64,000 bases of DNA from Siphonodentalium dalli (Eukaryota; Mollusca; Scaphopoda; Gadilida; Siphonodentaliidae). Position 1 is the stretch's first letter; every line of letters begins with the position of its first letter. Of this stretch, positions 11,205-23,591 are shown in pieces. Where the stretch lies: NCBI GenBank assembly GCA_032622095.1, contig CP136062.1, positions 197,167,887-197,231,886 of the forward strand, in the 5' to 3' direction. The position numbers and the translations under genes are program-made. The notes below the pieces were generated by a model, which saw only the letters and a program-made list of their open reading frames with translations, searched no databases and had not been told where the DNA came from.

Positions 11205-11480
11205 AAACTATTGTTATGTAAACAAAACTGTTACAGTGATTTGTCAACAAATATATAATTCTAGCTGTATTATTAGTTCAAATATTTAACTATGAATAAC
11301 ATTTTCAGAATATTTAATCAACAGGTTGGACCTTTTCCAATGTTATGTAAACAAAATTGTTACAGTGAGTGACTTGTCAACAATTATATAATCCTATAGC
11401 TGTAGTATTACATGTAGTTCAAATATTTAAGTATGAATATGAATTTTCAGAATATTTAATCAACAGGTTGGTCTGGTTGG
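11205..11480 (+). repeat. 128-bp tandem duplication
   Basis: 'ttatgtaaacaaaa' occurs at 11214 and 11342. The following blocks 'ttgtcaacaa', 'agttcaaatattta' and 'agaatatttaatcaacaggt' keep the same order in both units. Confidence 0.8.
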
Positions 11481-11552
11481 ACCTTTTTCAATGTTTACCA
11501 TAAAATTTTGATCACAATTTTGCTCTCGTTGGACTTTTACAGTTATTCCAAT

Positions 11553-11885
11553 ACAGCAGTAATTTCTACATAACAATTAATTCTTGGTTTAGAAATATTT
11601 TCTTTAAGTATTTCTTAACTTAGAAAAAAAATCTTGAAACAAGAAATATATATTTAATTTTTGAAGCCATTTTCTTAGTAAGGAAATTGTTTCTTGTTTC
11701 AAGACTAAAATCTATCTTATTTGAGAAAACTATCTCTTGTCTGGTGGGAGTTTCTTAAATTTTCTTGATGTAGCAGAATTGGGGGGTATATTTCCCAAAA
11801 TAAGATTTATTTTCCTGTTTCAGGAAATAGTTTTTCTTGTTTCAAGATATTTTATCTTATTAAGAAATTATTTTTGGCAGTGCAA
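11553..11885. mobile_element. MITE-like element of 'CACTGCC / TTTCTTGTTTCAAGA' type
   Basis: The right end reads 'tttggcagtg', i.e. CACTGCC on the other strand, and the interior repeats TTTCTTGTTTCAAGA and its complement several times with A/T-rich spacers. Such sequences are widespread non-autonomous elements in animals. The left terminus is diverged (cagcagtaatttct), so its boundary is uncertain. Confidence 0.5.
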
Positions 11886-12318
11886 GTGAAGATTTGTGTT
11901 TCTTCACACACACTTTCCAGTAAAATTTTGTTTAGACCGAATTTTCATCCCATGCAGTTTCAACGCAGTTTCAGACATACATTTTAGACCCAATCAGAAA
12001 TAGACGAGATAATATGTCCTCTGTACGACGAACTCGGTTGAGACGAAATCAGAGTTTGCTGTGAAATGTCCACCATACAAAAATCTTTTTTTTCACAACT
12101 TACGCGTGTATTATATAACCGAATTCCACGGAACGACACATATGTAAGACCTATCAGTTCATTCTTTAACAAAAAGAGAAAATCGTCACGCTGGCACCAC
12201 AACTATCATATATGCGATATGATCCGGCGCTTCTTTGAAAAGCAACATAGGTTATCAGTTTGAGTTGCACATGTCTACGAGCAACTTGAGTCCAATTGAG
12301 TGCAGAACAACTGACAGA

Positions 12319-14177
12319 GATAGTCGTGTCTTGGGTTAAGTACGGAATAGTCGTGTCTTGGTTTAAGTAAGGACAGAGTCTTGTCATGGTTTAAGAAAGG
12401 AAATAGTCGTGTCATGGTTTAAATAAGGACAGAGTCGTGTCATGCATGGTTTAAGTAAGGACATAGTCGTGTCATGGTTTCAGTAAGGACAGTCGTGTCA
12501 TGTTTAAAGTAAGGACAGAGTCGTGTCATGGTTTAAGTAAGGGCAGTCGTGTCATGGTTTAAGTAAGGACAGAGTCGTGTCATGGTTTAAGTAAGGACAG
12601 AGTCGTGTCACCAGAGTCGTGTCATGGTTTAAGTAAGGACAGAGTCGTGTCATGTTTTAAGTAAAGACAGAGTCGTGTCATGGTTTAAGTAAGAACAGCG
12701 TCGTGTCGTGGTTTAAGTAAGGACAGAGTCGTGTCATGGTTTAAGTAAGGACAGAGTCGTGTCATGGTTTAAGTAAGGACAGCGTCGTGTCGTAGTTTAA
12801 GTAAGGACAGAGTCGTGTCATGTTTTAAGTAAGGACAGCGTCGTGTCATAGTTTAAGTAAGGACATAGTCGTGTCATGGTTTAAGTAAGGACAGAGTCGT
12901 GTCATGGTTTAAGTAAGGACAGAGTCGTGTCATGGTTTAAGTAAGGACAGAGTCGTGTCATGGTTAAAGTAAGGACAGAGTCGTGTCATGGTTTAAGTAA
13001 TGACATAGTCGTGTCATGGTTTAAGTAAGGACAGAGTCTCGTGTCATGATTCAAGTAAGGACAGAGTCGTATCATGGTTTAAGAAAGTACAGAGTCGTGT
13101 CATAGTTTAAGTAAGGACATATTCGTGTCATGGTTTAAGTAAGGACATAGTCGTGTCATGTTTTAAGTAATGACATAGTCGTGTCATGAGTTAAGTAGGG
13201 ACAGAGTCGTGTCATGGTTTAATAAAGTACAGAGTCGTGTCATGGTTTAAGTAAGGACAGCGTCGTGTCATGGTTTAAGTAAGGACAGAGTCGTGTCATG
13301 GTTTAAGTAGGGACAGAGTCATGTCGTGGTTTAAGTAAGGACAGAGTCGTGTCACGGTTTAAGTAAACCAGAGTCGTGTCATGGTTTAAGTAAGGACAGA
13401 GTCATGTCATGGCTTAAGTAAGGACAGAGTCGTTTCATGGTTTAAGTAAGGACAGAGTCGTGTCATGGTTTAAGTAAGGACAGAGTCGTGTCATGGTTTA
13501 AGTAAGGACATAGTCGTGTCATGAGTTAAGTAGGGACAGAGTCGTGTCATGGTTTAATAAAGTACAGAGTCGTGTCATGGTTTACGTAAGGACAGCGTCG
13601 TGTCATGGTTTAAGTAAGGACAGAGTCGTGTCATGGTTTAAGTAGGGACAGAGTCATGTCGTGGTTTAAGTAAGGACAGAGTCGTGTCATGATTTAAATA
13701 AGGACAGAGTATTGTCATGGTTTAAGTAAGGACATATTCGTGTCATGGTTTAAGTATGGACATAGTCGTGTCATGGTTTAAGTAAGGACAGAGTCGTGTC
13801 ACGGTTTAAGTAAACCAGGGTCGTGTCATGGTTTAAGTAAGGACAGAGTCGTGTCATGGCTTAAGTAAGGACATAGTCGTTTCATGGTTTAAGTAAGGAC
13901 AGAGTCGTGTCATGGTTTAAGTAAGGACAGAGTCGTGTCACGGTTTAAGTAAACCAGAGTCGTGTCATGGTTTTAGTAAGGACAGAGTCGTGTCATGGCT
14001 TAAGTAAGGACAGAGTCGTTTCGTGGTTTAAGTAAGGACAGAGTCGTGTCATGGTTTAAGTAAGGACAGAGTCGTGTCATGGTTTAAGTAAGGACAGAGT
14101 CGTTTCATGGTATAAGTAAGGACAGAGTCGTGTCATGGTTTAAGTAAGGACAGAGTCGTGTCACGGTTTAAGTAATA
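12319..14177 (+). repeat. 28-bp minisatellite with higher-order structure
   Basis: The unit is GTTTAAGTAAGGACAGAGTC followed by GTGTCATG, about 66 copies. Variant units (aaaccagag, gagttaagtaggg, aataaagtac) recur as ordered groups: the group starting 'gtgtcatgag' at 13181 reappears at 13516, an offset of 335 bp or twelve units. A shortened unit 'taagtaaaccagagtcgtg' recurs near 13360, 13805 and 13945. No reading frame is kept. Confidence 0.95.
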
Positions 14178-15883
14178 ATAATATTTCTTTAGCAGAATCA
14201 ATCGAGTCGAAGACGAGATTTATGTTCTTATCGACTTAGAGCACAATTGACCGCACATGATGGGGTTAGCTCCCATTGAGCGTGTGCTGATCACGACACA
14301 CAACCCGTGCGCTGATCGATATTGAACATTGAAGCCCAGGTACGTGACATTCCATTTGCATGCACCCCCACGTATTGGAACTTTCTACCTCAAGAATTTC
14401 AACTGTTAAAATATCCAACCTGCCTCCCCATATATGGTTGTAAATTTTCCTACTGAAGGCCATTTTAAAATGGTCGGCACACATGATTCCTGTTTATATC
14501 CGATCTATAGTAAGTTTCAGTTATACGAATAAGTCAATATGCACCAAGTAGGAGAGACGTGTTCCTCGCTTCGGGTTGTTATCGGATCAGTTGCATCGAT
14601 GTAAATTGATCATTTTTCAAGGTTATGTAAATGTGTATTGGTTTGATGCTGACATGTTTCAATTTCCTCTTGACGGCTGGCAGAACCAGAATTGGTATGG
14701 GGGGGATTTGTAATTTCCTTATTTATAAAATGTCAGCGGTCCCAATCAGAATTCTAACTACATGCTAGCAGTACGCACGAATCAAACCGCGTCTACCTCA
14801 TTCGACCCAATCAATATCAATGAAAAACAGTATCGTTTTGTATTTCAATATTTAACAAGTACACAATGAAGTTGATGGGGTCTTCCTGTTCATTCGACGG
14901 CCATTGTTTCCGATAGAGGTGTGGTAATCCTCAACATCACGGAGATGCCGTCGACAGTTGATTTTCCTAATTGTCAATGGGAATGGAATTTCAACAGCTG
15001 TCAATAAAATAATTATTAGCAGATATTTTCTACCAACCAGCGACAGAGCCGGTCGCTTGCTGCAATGAAAATTCTTTGTTCTCCTTAATTATGATATCCG
15101 CGCACACTTTCAGTGTTAAATTGCTTATAAGTCATGATGTTGGAAACTCATCCATGATTTAACACTGATGTTCATTTTGCGTTACGCTTGTCATAATATT
15201 TTACAAATAAAGGCCAAAATAATGTATGTTTTCCTGTGTATTATAGCATAAGGACAAACGTTATAAACTTATTAAACTATTTCTGCAGACGATTTGTCAC
15301 TAGAAACCGTAAGTTCCCCAAACCAGTATATGGAAAGTTCCAGTGGGTCCTGGTGGCGGATCTGTAACAGATTGGACTATGTTAAAATCCACACAGGGAT
15401 TAATAAGAATCAAAGATTTTATTCAATAACTTATAATTAAATAAAGCACAAACAAATATACAACACAATAAAATTAGTCAGCCTTACATAGTTATAGCAT
15501 TACATGGTACTTTATATCATGGCATGAGTCTATATATAGTCTGGCTACGTCCGTAGAGATCACATTCCATCCGTCCAAAACCTTGGAATATTTTGATGTT
15601 CTGTCCTGTTCTGAATGGGAACGTTATAATATTATAATAACAAACAACGCAGGGAATATATTTCTTTGCCAGGACTAATCTTGTTCCTCAATAATCTAGT
15701 TCACAGTAGGGGGTGGTCCTTGATCGAGATTAATTTGAGAAATTTCATTATTATAAGTAAAATCGGCTCTACAAAGTCACTAATAATCATATAATCTCGA
15801 ACTGGGACTTCCACCTACAGTGAAGTACATTATGAAAGAAGGACTGTACACTAAATCCGACCATTTATGGGACCATCTCATAT
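14178..15883. other. No gene recognised
   Basis: Mixed sequence without repeats shared inside the window. The frame at 14266-14484 (minus) has no motif. Confidence 0.5.
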
Positions 15884-16060
15884 TACCATATTGTCTACAT
15901 CGTTCATAGAGCACATGAGTGTATTTTGCAGTCATACATGGCTCAAATTCATTCATTTGTTGCATATATTCTGTTGAGTATAATAGGAAATGGTCCCATA
16001 CATGGCCGGATATAGTGTACAGTGCCTCTATAAGGAGCAGGTATAAACTAAAATATTGAT
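15884..16060. repeat. Dispersed repeat D, copy 1
   Basis: Shared with 29510-29649: 'ctcaaattcattcatttgtt', 'ctgttgagtataatagga' and 'atggccggat.tagtgtaa' occur in the same order and strand. The class is unknown. It ends next to the trinucleotide block. Confidence 0.6.
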
Positions 16061-16089
16061 TACCTGCATTGTTTCTCAATGTTATAAAC

Positions 16090-16136
16090 TCCCCTATCAT
16101 AATCATCATCATCATCATCATCATCATCACCACCAC

Positions 16137-16171
<35 letters not shown>

Positions 16172-16690
16172 ACAACATCATCATCATCATCTTCATCATC
16201 GTCATCATTATCATCACCAATAACAACATCATCATCACCATCATCAATAACAACAACAACATCATAATCAGCATCAACAATATCATAAGCATCCTCCTCC
16301 TCATCATCATCATCATCATCAACATCACCCTCATCAACATCATCACCATCAACAACATCATAATCGTCCTCCTCCTCATCCTCATCGTCGTCGTCATCAT
16401 CATCATCATCTTCATCATCATCATCATCACCGTCAACAATAATCATCATCGCCATCGTAATCATCATCATCATCGTAATCATCATCATCGTCAACAACAT
16501 CATGATGATGAAGATGATTATCATCATCATCAACATCATCATCATCATCATTATCATCGTCATCATCATCATCATCATCATCATCATCGTAATCACCGTA
16601 ATCATCGCCGTCGTCATCAACATCATCATAATCATCATCATCAACGTCGTAATCATCGTCGTTGTTGTGATACATCAGCAACATCATCAT
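16090..16690. repeat. Imperfect (ATC)n microsatellite block
   Basis: About 600 bp of CAT/ATC triplets with interspersed AAC, CTC and GTC triplets. The long frames on both strands (poly-Ile, poly-His, poly-Met, poly-Asp) are products of the triplet repeat and not genes. A degenerate extension with CAC/GTC triplets continues to about 16865. Confidence 0.95.
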
Positions 16691-16915
16691 CAACTATATA
16701 CATCACCACAGTCATCATTTCCATCATCATCACTGTCGCCCATACCATAATTAATTGTAACTATCATCGTCACCATGACCACCAACATCACTATCACCAC
16801 CATCACCCACGTCGGTGCCGTCATGGTCGTAGTCGACACCGCCGTCGTCACCGTCATCGCCAGCCGCACATCGCTAAGATGGTATATACCGTCTTCACAC
16901 CATCTTCAGTGTAGT

Positions 16916-17612
16916 CGTCACTGTTATCTCCATCAATACAATTACTGCCAATAAGTTTCACATAAACCGTTGTGGGTTGATAACAGCTGCCATGGACATA
17001 CTTGATCCGTCAAATAACAACGAGTGTCCACCTACTATTCATACATATTGTAATATGGTAATAGGCGCTACATACTAGTGAACGATGTGTATATTATATT
17101 ATCAACCAGTTGTTTTTTACTTCGAAATTTGGTCATCAATATAGAACTTGGTGTGAAATGATTGTAAAGCAATATACTATCAGTAGTACCTATACGTGTA
17201 CCTTGTGACATATAAAATTGAATGCAATGAATTTATTGAGGAAACCAAAATATAATAGTAAGCTACACGTCAGTAAAAAACATAATCTAAATGTACTATA
17301 TAACCGCACCAGATTTAATTCAGACCAATTAGTTGTCTGGGTATTTTTCACCGAAGTTGACGTCTAGACGACCACAAGGGAAATCGAGAAGAATACGTAC
17401 CGATCGTCATCTTATTATAAGGCGAGAAACTCAGAATACCAAGTATTCATTTCTCAATTATAAATGAGAAAATTTACCATGGGAAGCATGCAGTTCTCAA
17501 GAACTCAGAATTCCCGACAGTCTATGAATGACACATACCATTTGTATCCATTTGGTTTCGATTTCGTTTCTCACACTAACTATAGTCGCCGCGCCGTACG
17601 CGTATCCATTGG
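16916..17612. other. No feature recognised
   Basis: AT-rich, no recognisable reading frame or repeat. Confidence 0.5.
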
Positions 17613-17815
17613 TTAACCCTTTCATGACGACAGAGGCACTGATGCAGCATTAAAGATTCTGTGCCAATGCATTCTCTTATATATGTGAGTCTCCCATATG
17701 AAGCCTAGCATATATAAGAGAATTCACTGGCTTTTTATGTCAAGGTAAATATAGTAATATGCTAATGTATTCTCTTATATATACGAGGCTCCCTATGGGA
17801 GACTATGTATATACT
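17613..17815 (+). mobile_element. Family A double-hairpin MITE, right end lost
   Basis: Starts TTAA (17613-17616) with CCCTTTCATGACGACAGAGG. The first hairpin is complete ('cattctcttatatatgtgag' to 'atataagagaattcactggc'). The second breaks off after 'gaggctccctatgggagact', and the outer terminus is missing. Confidence 0.75.
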
Positions 17816-17936
17816 GTGACAGAAAGCCCAAAAAAGCGATCACGTCAATTTCGACCTTAAACTGGTCCAGTCACGAGGCCATTTTTGTGAACTTTAATGT
17901 ATACCATCTCAATGTTTAAAATAAACTAACCACATG

Positions 17937-18000
17937 TGGCTCAGTGGTTGCTCTCTTCACTTAAGGTTATAGAGCAACGATACTTGTAGGTTTCGGACAT
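17937..18000 (+). mobile_element. Possible tRNA-derived SINE remnant
   Basis: TGGCTCAGTGG (17937-17947) fits a pol III A box, and 'ggtttcggac' 52 bp further is a weak B box. No second copy is seen in the window, so this could be chance. Confidence 0.25.
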
Positions 18001-18576
18001 AGAGTTGTTGTCTTATAATCGGAGAAATAATATGCTGTGAAGCACAGAGAGAAATTAATGACAATTTTGTTGAAATGTTAACATAAAATGAAAGTAGTTA
18101 TACCCCGCACCAGACTTTGGCGAGACATTTTCATGCGGTTATGTTTAAATTGCAGTCCTAGCAACATAAATGTCGGACATTTATACATCCTCTCTATACA
18201 TGAAACATATATATGTAAACTGGCGTTGGATGTACGTCCTACACCAGCTTATACATTTGTAGCCCAACCGATGTTCCAAGCTGTTTATTTTAACTAACGG
18301 TTGCTTAACAACTAGTTTACGGACGTCGAAATAATTACGACTCAAAGGTTCATCGTCCCTTGTGTCAGCGAGACGCATCTGTCATTCTAGTTATGTTGAC
18401 ATCTGTCTGCCTTCAGATGTACTGTGATATAATCTTAAGCAATTACGCGCCAAGGACAGGTGGTGTGAGTTCAACAAAGGGTTAGGCCTTAGCTGAATGT
18501 TAATCACAGAAACATCGACAATTTGGTGTATATGTTCTATATTTTACGTATCTGTTATGGTCAATTCCCAGACAAA

Positions 18577-18843
18577 CTAGGTTGGCAAATGCTTTATTAC
18601 CGTCAGTGTAGATTCATATTCTTCGGTCAATTCCCCGACAATCACGTTTGAGAAATGACTTTTGTCCGCCTGTGTAGATTCCCAGACGTGTATCTTCGAT
18701 TTCTCCAAACTCTGATTTACGTATATAACATAGCACCAAGATGAACAACCTTTCGCATCGATACATTCTGCTATACCATGACGATGGACGGCTATAACAA
18801 CGACAATGGCCAATGACACGTGCCATTTGCCCCTTTTATAAAT
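18577..18843 (-). other. Candidate short ORF behind a TATA-like box
   Basis: On the minus strand TATAAAAGG lies at about 18833-18841, just upstream of two overlapping frames starting at 18826 (70 codons) and 18819 (80 codons). The 80-codon frame begins with a hydrophobic run (SLAIVVVIAV) that could serve as a signal peptide and contains three cysteines. The DNA of the C-terminal part is a diverged duplication of about 60 bp, which argues against a conserved gene. The ATG would also sit too close to the TATA box for a normal leader. I keep it only as a candidate. Confidence 0.15.
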
Positions 18844-18876
18844 ATCAAAATCTCATCTGTTATCGACACAATCAAT

Positions 18877-19355
18877 TTAAAGGCCCACTTAATTTTCGAG
18901 TCGCCGATTATTTTTTTATAGTGACTATATGATATACGGTTTTAATAACAAGCTATGCCATAAAATATGATTAAAATACTATATTTCATCACTATTTGTA
19001 AACATCTGTGTCTCAGAAGATGCCCACAGAGAAATAGAAAACTGCTGAAATCATAGAATGACTTCCCCCCTTTGGCTCCCAGAATGCAACATAATTAAAA
19101 CTTTTTCAATGGAAGGGGAAGAACTCTATCTTTAATATATAGAGTTATTCCCCTGCATTGAAAATCATACTGCTTTTTACTGCAATCTAGACAAAACGCG
19201 TTGGCAACTCAACAAAAACAACATGACCACAGTTTATTACACCGGATAAGTTGATAATACAATGTTTTGGAGCTTCCTCTTTCAAATGATATATAATATG
19301 GCATATATTTTATATAATGTAGTTCTGGGGGTTCGAAAATTAAGTGGGCCTTTAA
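18877..19355. mobile_element. TTAA-flanked MITE with 19-bp perfect termini
   Basis: TTAA at 18877-18880 and 19352-19355 flank an element beginning AGGCCCACTTAATTTTCGA and ending with its exact complement TCGAAAATTAAGTGGGCCT. No coding capacity. A TTAA site with AGG-type ends fits Kolobok-like more than piggyBac-like elements. That class call is inference. It is the only copy in the window. Confidence 0.85.
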
Positions 19356-20680
19356 GAATAAAGTTAGTCCACAATAATATTGTCCAAAAATTAAGAGAAA
19401 TCGGAATCCAAAACTCATTTATGACACGTTGATTTTGTCTCGCAGTGGCAAAAACAGATACATGTATATATGACTGTGTTGACAGAAGAAGGCCACCAAG
19501 CGTGAAAATACTGACCACCAGGTCACAAGTTGTCATCTACATCATACTAATTCTAATCATATAGACCATGTAGTGATGTACTATGATGTTACCTGTTCTA
19601 CCTTTTCTAGACATGGTTTATTTCGGTAATAAACCATGCATGCAAATCCTTTGATCATTAAATGTTTAGAATTTACGCGGGTAATCCTCGGATTTTTCAG
19701 GTTATACATGTGAATATCAAGTTTACTGTCAACAAACGCACGTGGAATATGATTCCATATAAGTATATGGTTTCTCTACTGTACATACTATTTGGTTTAA
19801 ACAATATTTATTTCTACCCTCAACTAATTACATGTATACATGAAACAAGACATTGAACATTATGATTTATATGACAGATTAGAACAGAAGAGGGTGAAGA
19901 GGATCTAACAACAAGCGGGTCACCGCTTATTTGAAGTTATCTCCTCGGAAAGAAAAGCATGCATAATAGTATGTAGAAGGAGCGTATGGCAAGATGCCGA
20001 GTTAAAGAGAACATGTTGAGGGAAAATGAAAATAACAAGAAAACAAAACATTAGGAATAGTATAATTAGTATGAATCAGTTGAGGCAGAAGAGATGGGAA
20101 GAGTGGGACAGAGAGTGAGTTACCACTGCTATGTGTTTACAAGCATTCTCGAATATATCTATCTTTATAAATTGGTTTTTCATGATGATTGACATTTAAC
20201 GCAGATATAACGGAAATTCACTGAATCGGTCAACTATGCTACTTGAATAAGTGGACGTATTTGGCCAAAGTTTTATTCATACTATTTGGCCATGGATATA
20301 ATCTCGAGTTCACAATTTAACATTGTGTTCGGCTTCAGTCATGTAACTTGTCACCACATGTATTGTACCGGGGAGATGAGGATATTCTAAGTGACTACCA
20401 CTAATCATCCAATCCTCTTTCTCATAAATACATTTATGAGCAAATAAAATATGTTTAAACCAACATTTGTATATATAGGCAATATGACACCACCGCCGTG
20501 GACACATTCTGGGTGTTGATGACGTCACTAAAATGCATCATACGCTCGTATAAGGACAGTTATTGTGCTAGATGTAACGTTCATGGGGTGGAGGAGAAGA
20601 TCACTCGATCTTTTCGACCATCCCGGGCGCTTCGCGCCCAACTACTCTCCTCAAATGTAACATGCATGTAGTCTCTTAAA
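19356..20680. other. No gene recognised
   Basis: Mixed AT-rich sequence. A perfect cAMP-response-type palindrome TGACGTCA is at 20520-20527, without other promoter context. 'gggcgcttcgcgccc' near 20628 is a short hairpin. Confidence 0.45.
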
Positions 20681-20838
20681 GTACAACGCCGAATGACTTA
20701 TTTTGCACTCATTCAGCTTAATTGATGGGTCTTTATAATGTATTATTGTTGGTCTTGATGCCACAATACGCATCCTATAGGAGTTCACGCCAACCGAAAA
20801 CGATCCATTGGATAGCAACAATGCAGACACCACGATGT
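20681..20838 (+). repeat. Dispersed repeat C, first part of a split copy
   Basis: 'gtacaac', 'cattcagctta', 'gatgggtctttata' and 'gatccattggat' align with 23586-23730. The second part of the same unit resumes at 21353, after about 510 bp of pyrimidine-rich sequence. Confidence 0.65.
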
Positions 20839-21352
20839 GCATCAGTTAATCAACAGCTACCCATCGACACAACTCATACATAACATGTTTATATATGTTT
20901 AAGCCAGACACCCCCATGGCGCCTGATGCAGGCATAATAAGGAGTCTCACAACTCTGTCAGTTCCCCCTCTTCTCCCACTCTCTCCTCTTCCTCGCTCTC
21001 TCTCCATCTCTCGACATGAGTATTACCAATATAATATTTCGGCTCTGGTTCATTATTATTTAGCATTATTATATTAACTCAGTTCCTTTCCCAACCCTCT
21101 CTTCTCCCCTACTCATCCTCCGTCTCTCTTGTCACAATACATACATGTATCTCTCTCCGACATAATAATTCCAGTCCTTCCCGTCCTCCACCTAATGCAG
21201 AGGGGGCGCGTAACAAAAGGGGCGCAAACTTAACATAAACCGCTCATTCCGTTTATGCACACGTCCACTATTATATTTACTTTTGTTTGAATTGATATTG
21301 TTTATGTACGTACGTTATAGGGATTGGAAATAAATATGTTTACACCAACACA
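20839..21352. other. Sequence interrupting repeat C; pyrimidine-rich
   Basis: Stretches such as 'cccctcttctcccactctct' dominate 20960-21200. Because the flanks together match the uninterrupted copy at 23592-23925, this segment is either an insertion here or was lost from the other copy. Ends with recognisable transposon termini are not evident. Confidence 0.4.
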
Positions 21353-21510
21353 GCCACGCCGGAAACTCGGGGCGGAAACGAAATCTATGGATTTTTTCCG
21401 CCGGATATCTGATGATGCTGGGATCACCGCCAAAATAAGTAGACTGGTCCGCAAATTATTGACGTAACGGTTTTCAGACATGACAATCCGTAACAGGTTT
21501 TGATGAATGG
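21353..21510 (+). repeat. Dispersed repeat C, second part of a split copy
   Basis: 'cacgccggaa', 'ggggcggaaacga', 'tctatggattttt', 'ccgccggata' and 'gatcaccgccaaaataag' align with 23770-23880. Confidence 0.65.
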
Positions 21511-22017
21511 GCGCCAGCATTTCAGACCAAAATATAACATTTCGTCTTGTCATCTTATATGATCATGTTCTTGTGAGTCTAATGAGACACTTGCAGAATT
21601 AAAGAAACTCAGATCGACCTATTTGAAAGAATGCCCACATACTCTCAGAACTCATTAAGACAAGAAATAAACAGACACTTATATATATTTATATGTAATA
21701 GGAATCTGTCAACTTTCATAAGGAAAGTCCCGATCCAGGATCGATATTTTCGGCAACTCCACTTAAGGCTAAATCACTGATATCCCATATACCCACCCCT
21801 ATATGTTTAAAATCTCTACATCCCTGGCCATATAAGTCCCGCCACTGTATACCTGAAATCATCACCCGAACGGAAACTTACCAAAATATAATCACTCATG
21901 TATTCCTCATGTAAAAATTATTGTTATATATATGTCATGCATACTTGAATATTTTGATGTCATATATATCTTGTCTGTATTATCTACACATAGATGAACA
22001 GAAATAAATTGAATCGA
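21511..22017. other. No feature recognised
   Basis: No reading frame with a motif and no shared repeat. Confidence 0.45.
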
Positions 22018-22885
22018 ATTGCAGTCATATCTTCCATTCGGGTTTAGCTTATAATGGGCAAATTCTACAACAGGTCAGCTCAGCCCGACATCTTGGAGTT
22101 GACTTAACTAACAACATGTCCTTCATTGAACACATAAACAGGATAACATCAAATGCCAACCAAACTCTCGGCTTTCTCAAGAGAAAATAAAAACAAAAAA
22201 TGAAATGATCAAGAAAATAGCTTATCAAGCTATGGTGAGACCCAAATTAGAGTATGCGGCTTGTGTCTGGTCACCTTATACAGCCACAAATATTGATGAA
22301 AATGAGAAAGTGCAGAATAGGGCTGTGAGATGGATAAAAAATGAATATTCAAGATATGAAAGTGTTTCGGCCATGACATCAGACCTAAATTTAAAATCAT
22401 TAGCATCTAGAAGGACCATCTCACAACTATATCTCTTTCAAAAAAACATTCATAACCATGTAGCAATGCAAATTCCATCCTATCTTGAGAAGCCGACTAG
22501 AAAAATGCGATATCACCATGAGGGAACATTCCGCCGCATTCACACAGGCCCAAATTATTTCAGATTCTCATTCTTTCCAGCAACTGCAATTCGTTGGAAC
22601 AGTCTAAATCCCGACCTGATCACACTCTCCGATCCTGACACATTCAGGAAGAGTGTGTATCAGCAAATCACATAACTGCCTCATATCTGATCATTCTTTT
22701 AACTTGATGTATTAAAACTATTTTAAATTCTCCTCTGTAACATAAATCTAAAGCTTAACTATTCTATCTCTCAATACTCTCCTTTCTTCTTCTCATGCTA
22801 ACCTACTTGCACTGACGCGCACTGGACATAATCTCCGAAAGGAGGTCTCCAGAACCTGCAGATAGATAGATAGATAGATAATCCA
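22018..22885 (+). mobile_element. 5'-truncated LINE tail (CR1/Jockey-type)
   Basis: Translation gives the region downstream of the reverse transcriptase palm: SARHLGVDLTNNMSFIEHI, then after a stop near 22188 an open frame 22205-22675 with AYQAMVRPKLEYAACVWSPY, VQNRAVRWIKN, LASRRTISQLYLFQK and a final FFPATAIRWNSL. These are hallmark blocks of the C-terminal part of APE-type non-LTR elements. The 3' end carries 'ctccgaaaggaggtctcc' and a (GATA)n tail at 22861-22880, as expected of a target-primed insertion. Catalytic RT motifs are absent, so it is a dead 5'-truncated copy. The single in-frame stop lies in an A-rich tract. Confidence 0.85.
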
Positions 22886-23044
22886 CGTGGTGTAGTTCGT
22901 AGCGGTTCAGCGCACATAGTGTCTGCGATATTTGCTGGCGTGTACAGTGATCAACGATACCGGTCAATCTTTGCCGTGATTGTATAATCATACGGCGGCT
23001 GTGTCTATCCGGTCGACGACCACAGTCATCCTGGTTATTGATCT

Positions 23045-23277
23045 TTAACCCTTCCATGACTGGAGCTTCCTGAAATTTTTCGAAAACCCTGTACCAATAC
23101 ATTCTCCGATATATGAGAGTCTCACATAGTGAGCCTCGCATATTTAAGAGAATACATTGGACTAACAATATTTACCAGTGCATTCTCATATATATGTGCG
23201 GCTCCCTATGGAAGATAATAAACTGGCACAGGATCTTTAATGCTGCACCAGCGCATTTTCCGTCATGAAAGGGTTAA
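23045..23277 (-). mobile_element. Family A double-hairpin MITE, full length, inverted
   Basis: TTAA at 23045-23048 and 23274-23277. The asymmetric ends ('ggagcttcctgaaattttt' left, 'ctgcaccagcgcattttccg' right) show it lies in the opposite orientation to the copies at 5355 and 34866. Both hairpins are present but diverged. The second has lost most of its descending arm. Confidence 0.8.
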
Positions 23278-23350
23278 TTATAAACCAACGGGCTTTGCAA
23301 AACATAAATCATGCTGGTAGTTATGACTGTTTCTGTATTAAATTGGTCTC

Positions 23351-23591
23351 TTAACCCTTTCTATATACTAAATGAACTCTCACAATCAGTTATACAAGTA
23401 TACATTGGAACGGTCTATTAATAATTTGAGGGATCTTCAGGAAAAAAATAAGCAGACTGTAGATAATACAAATAGAGGATGTGTCCTATTTATTAGAGAG
23501 ATATGGCAGATAAAAAGTTCAACAAACGACCAATAGTCGGTTTTTGAACTGATAAATATTCGCCAATGAGTATTCAGTATAAAAGGGTTAA
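23351..23591. mobile_element. Family F MITE (TTAA-CCCTTTCTATATACT), copy 1
   Basis: TTAA at 23351-23354 and 23588-23591. Left end CCCTTTCTATATACTAAAT, right end complement 'ttcagtataaaaggg'. A second copy lies at 62161-62426. An imperfect internal hairpin ('aaaaagttcaacaaacgacc' against 'cggtttttgaact') corresponds to the long perfect hairpin of that copy. CCCTTT ends with TTAA suggest a piggyBac-like origin. Confidence 0.75.

Noticed and set aside
12319..14177. CRISPR-like array
   Set aside because: Units are contiguous 28-bp tandem copies without unique spacers, in animal-type DNA.
16069..16914. Long open frames on both strands rich in Ile/His or Met/Asp
   Set aside because: They are translations of the (ATC)n block. 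All frames of a triplet repeat without stop codons stay open.
23420..23460. Hammerhead ribozyme core on the minus strand
   Set aside because: CTGAAGA is present but the partner GAAA and stems are missing.
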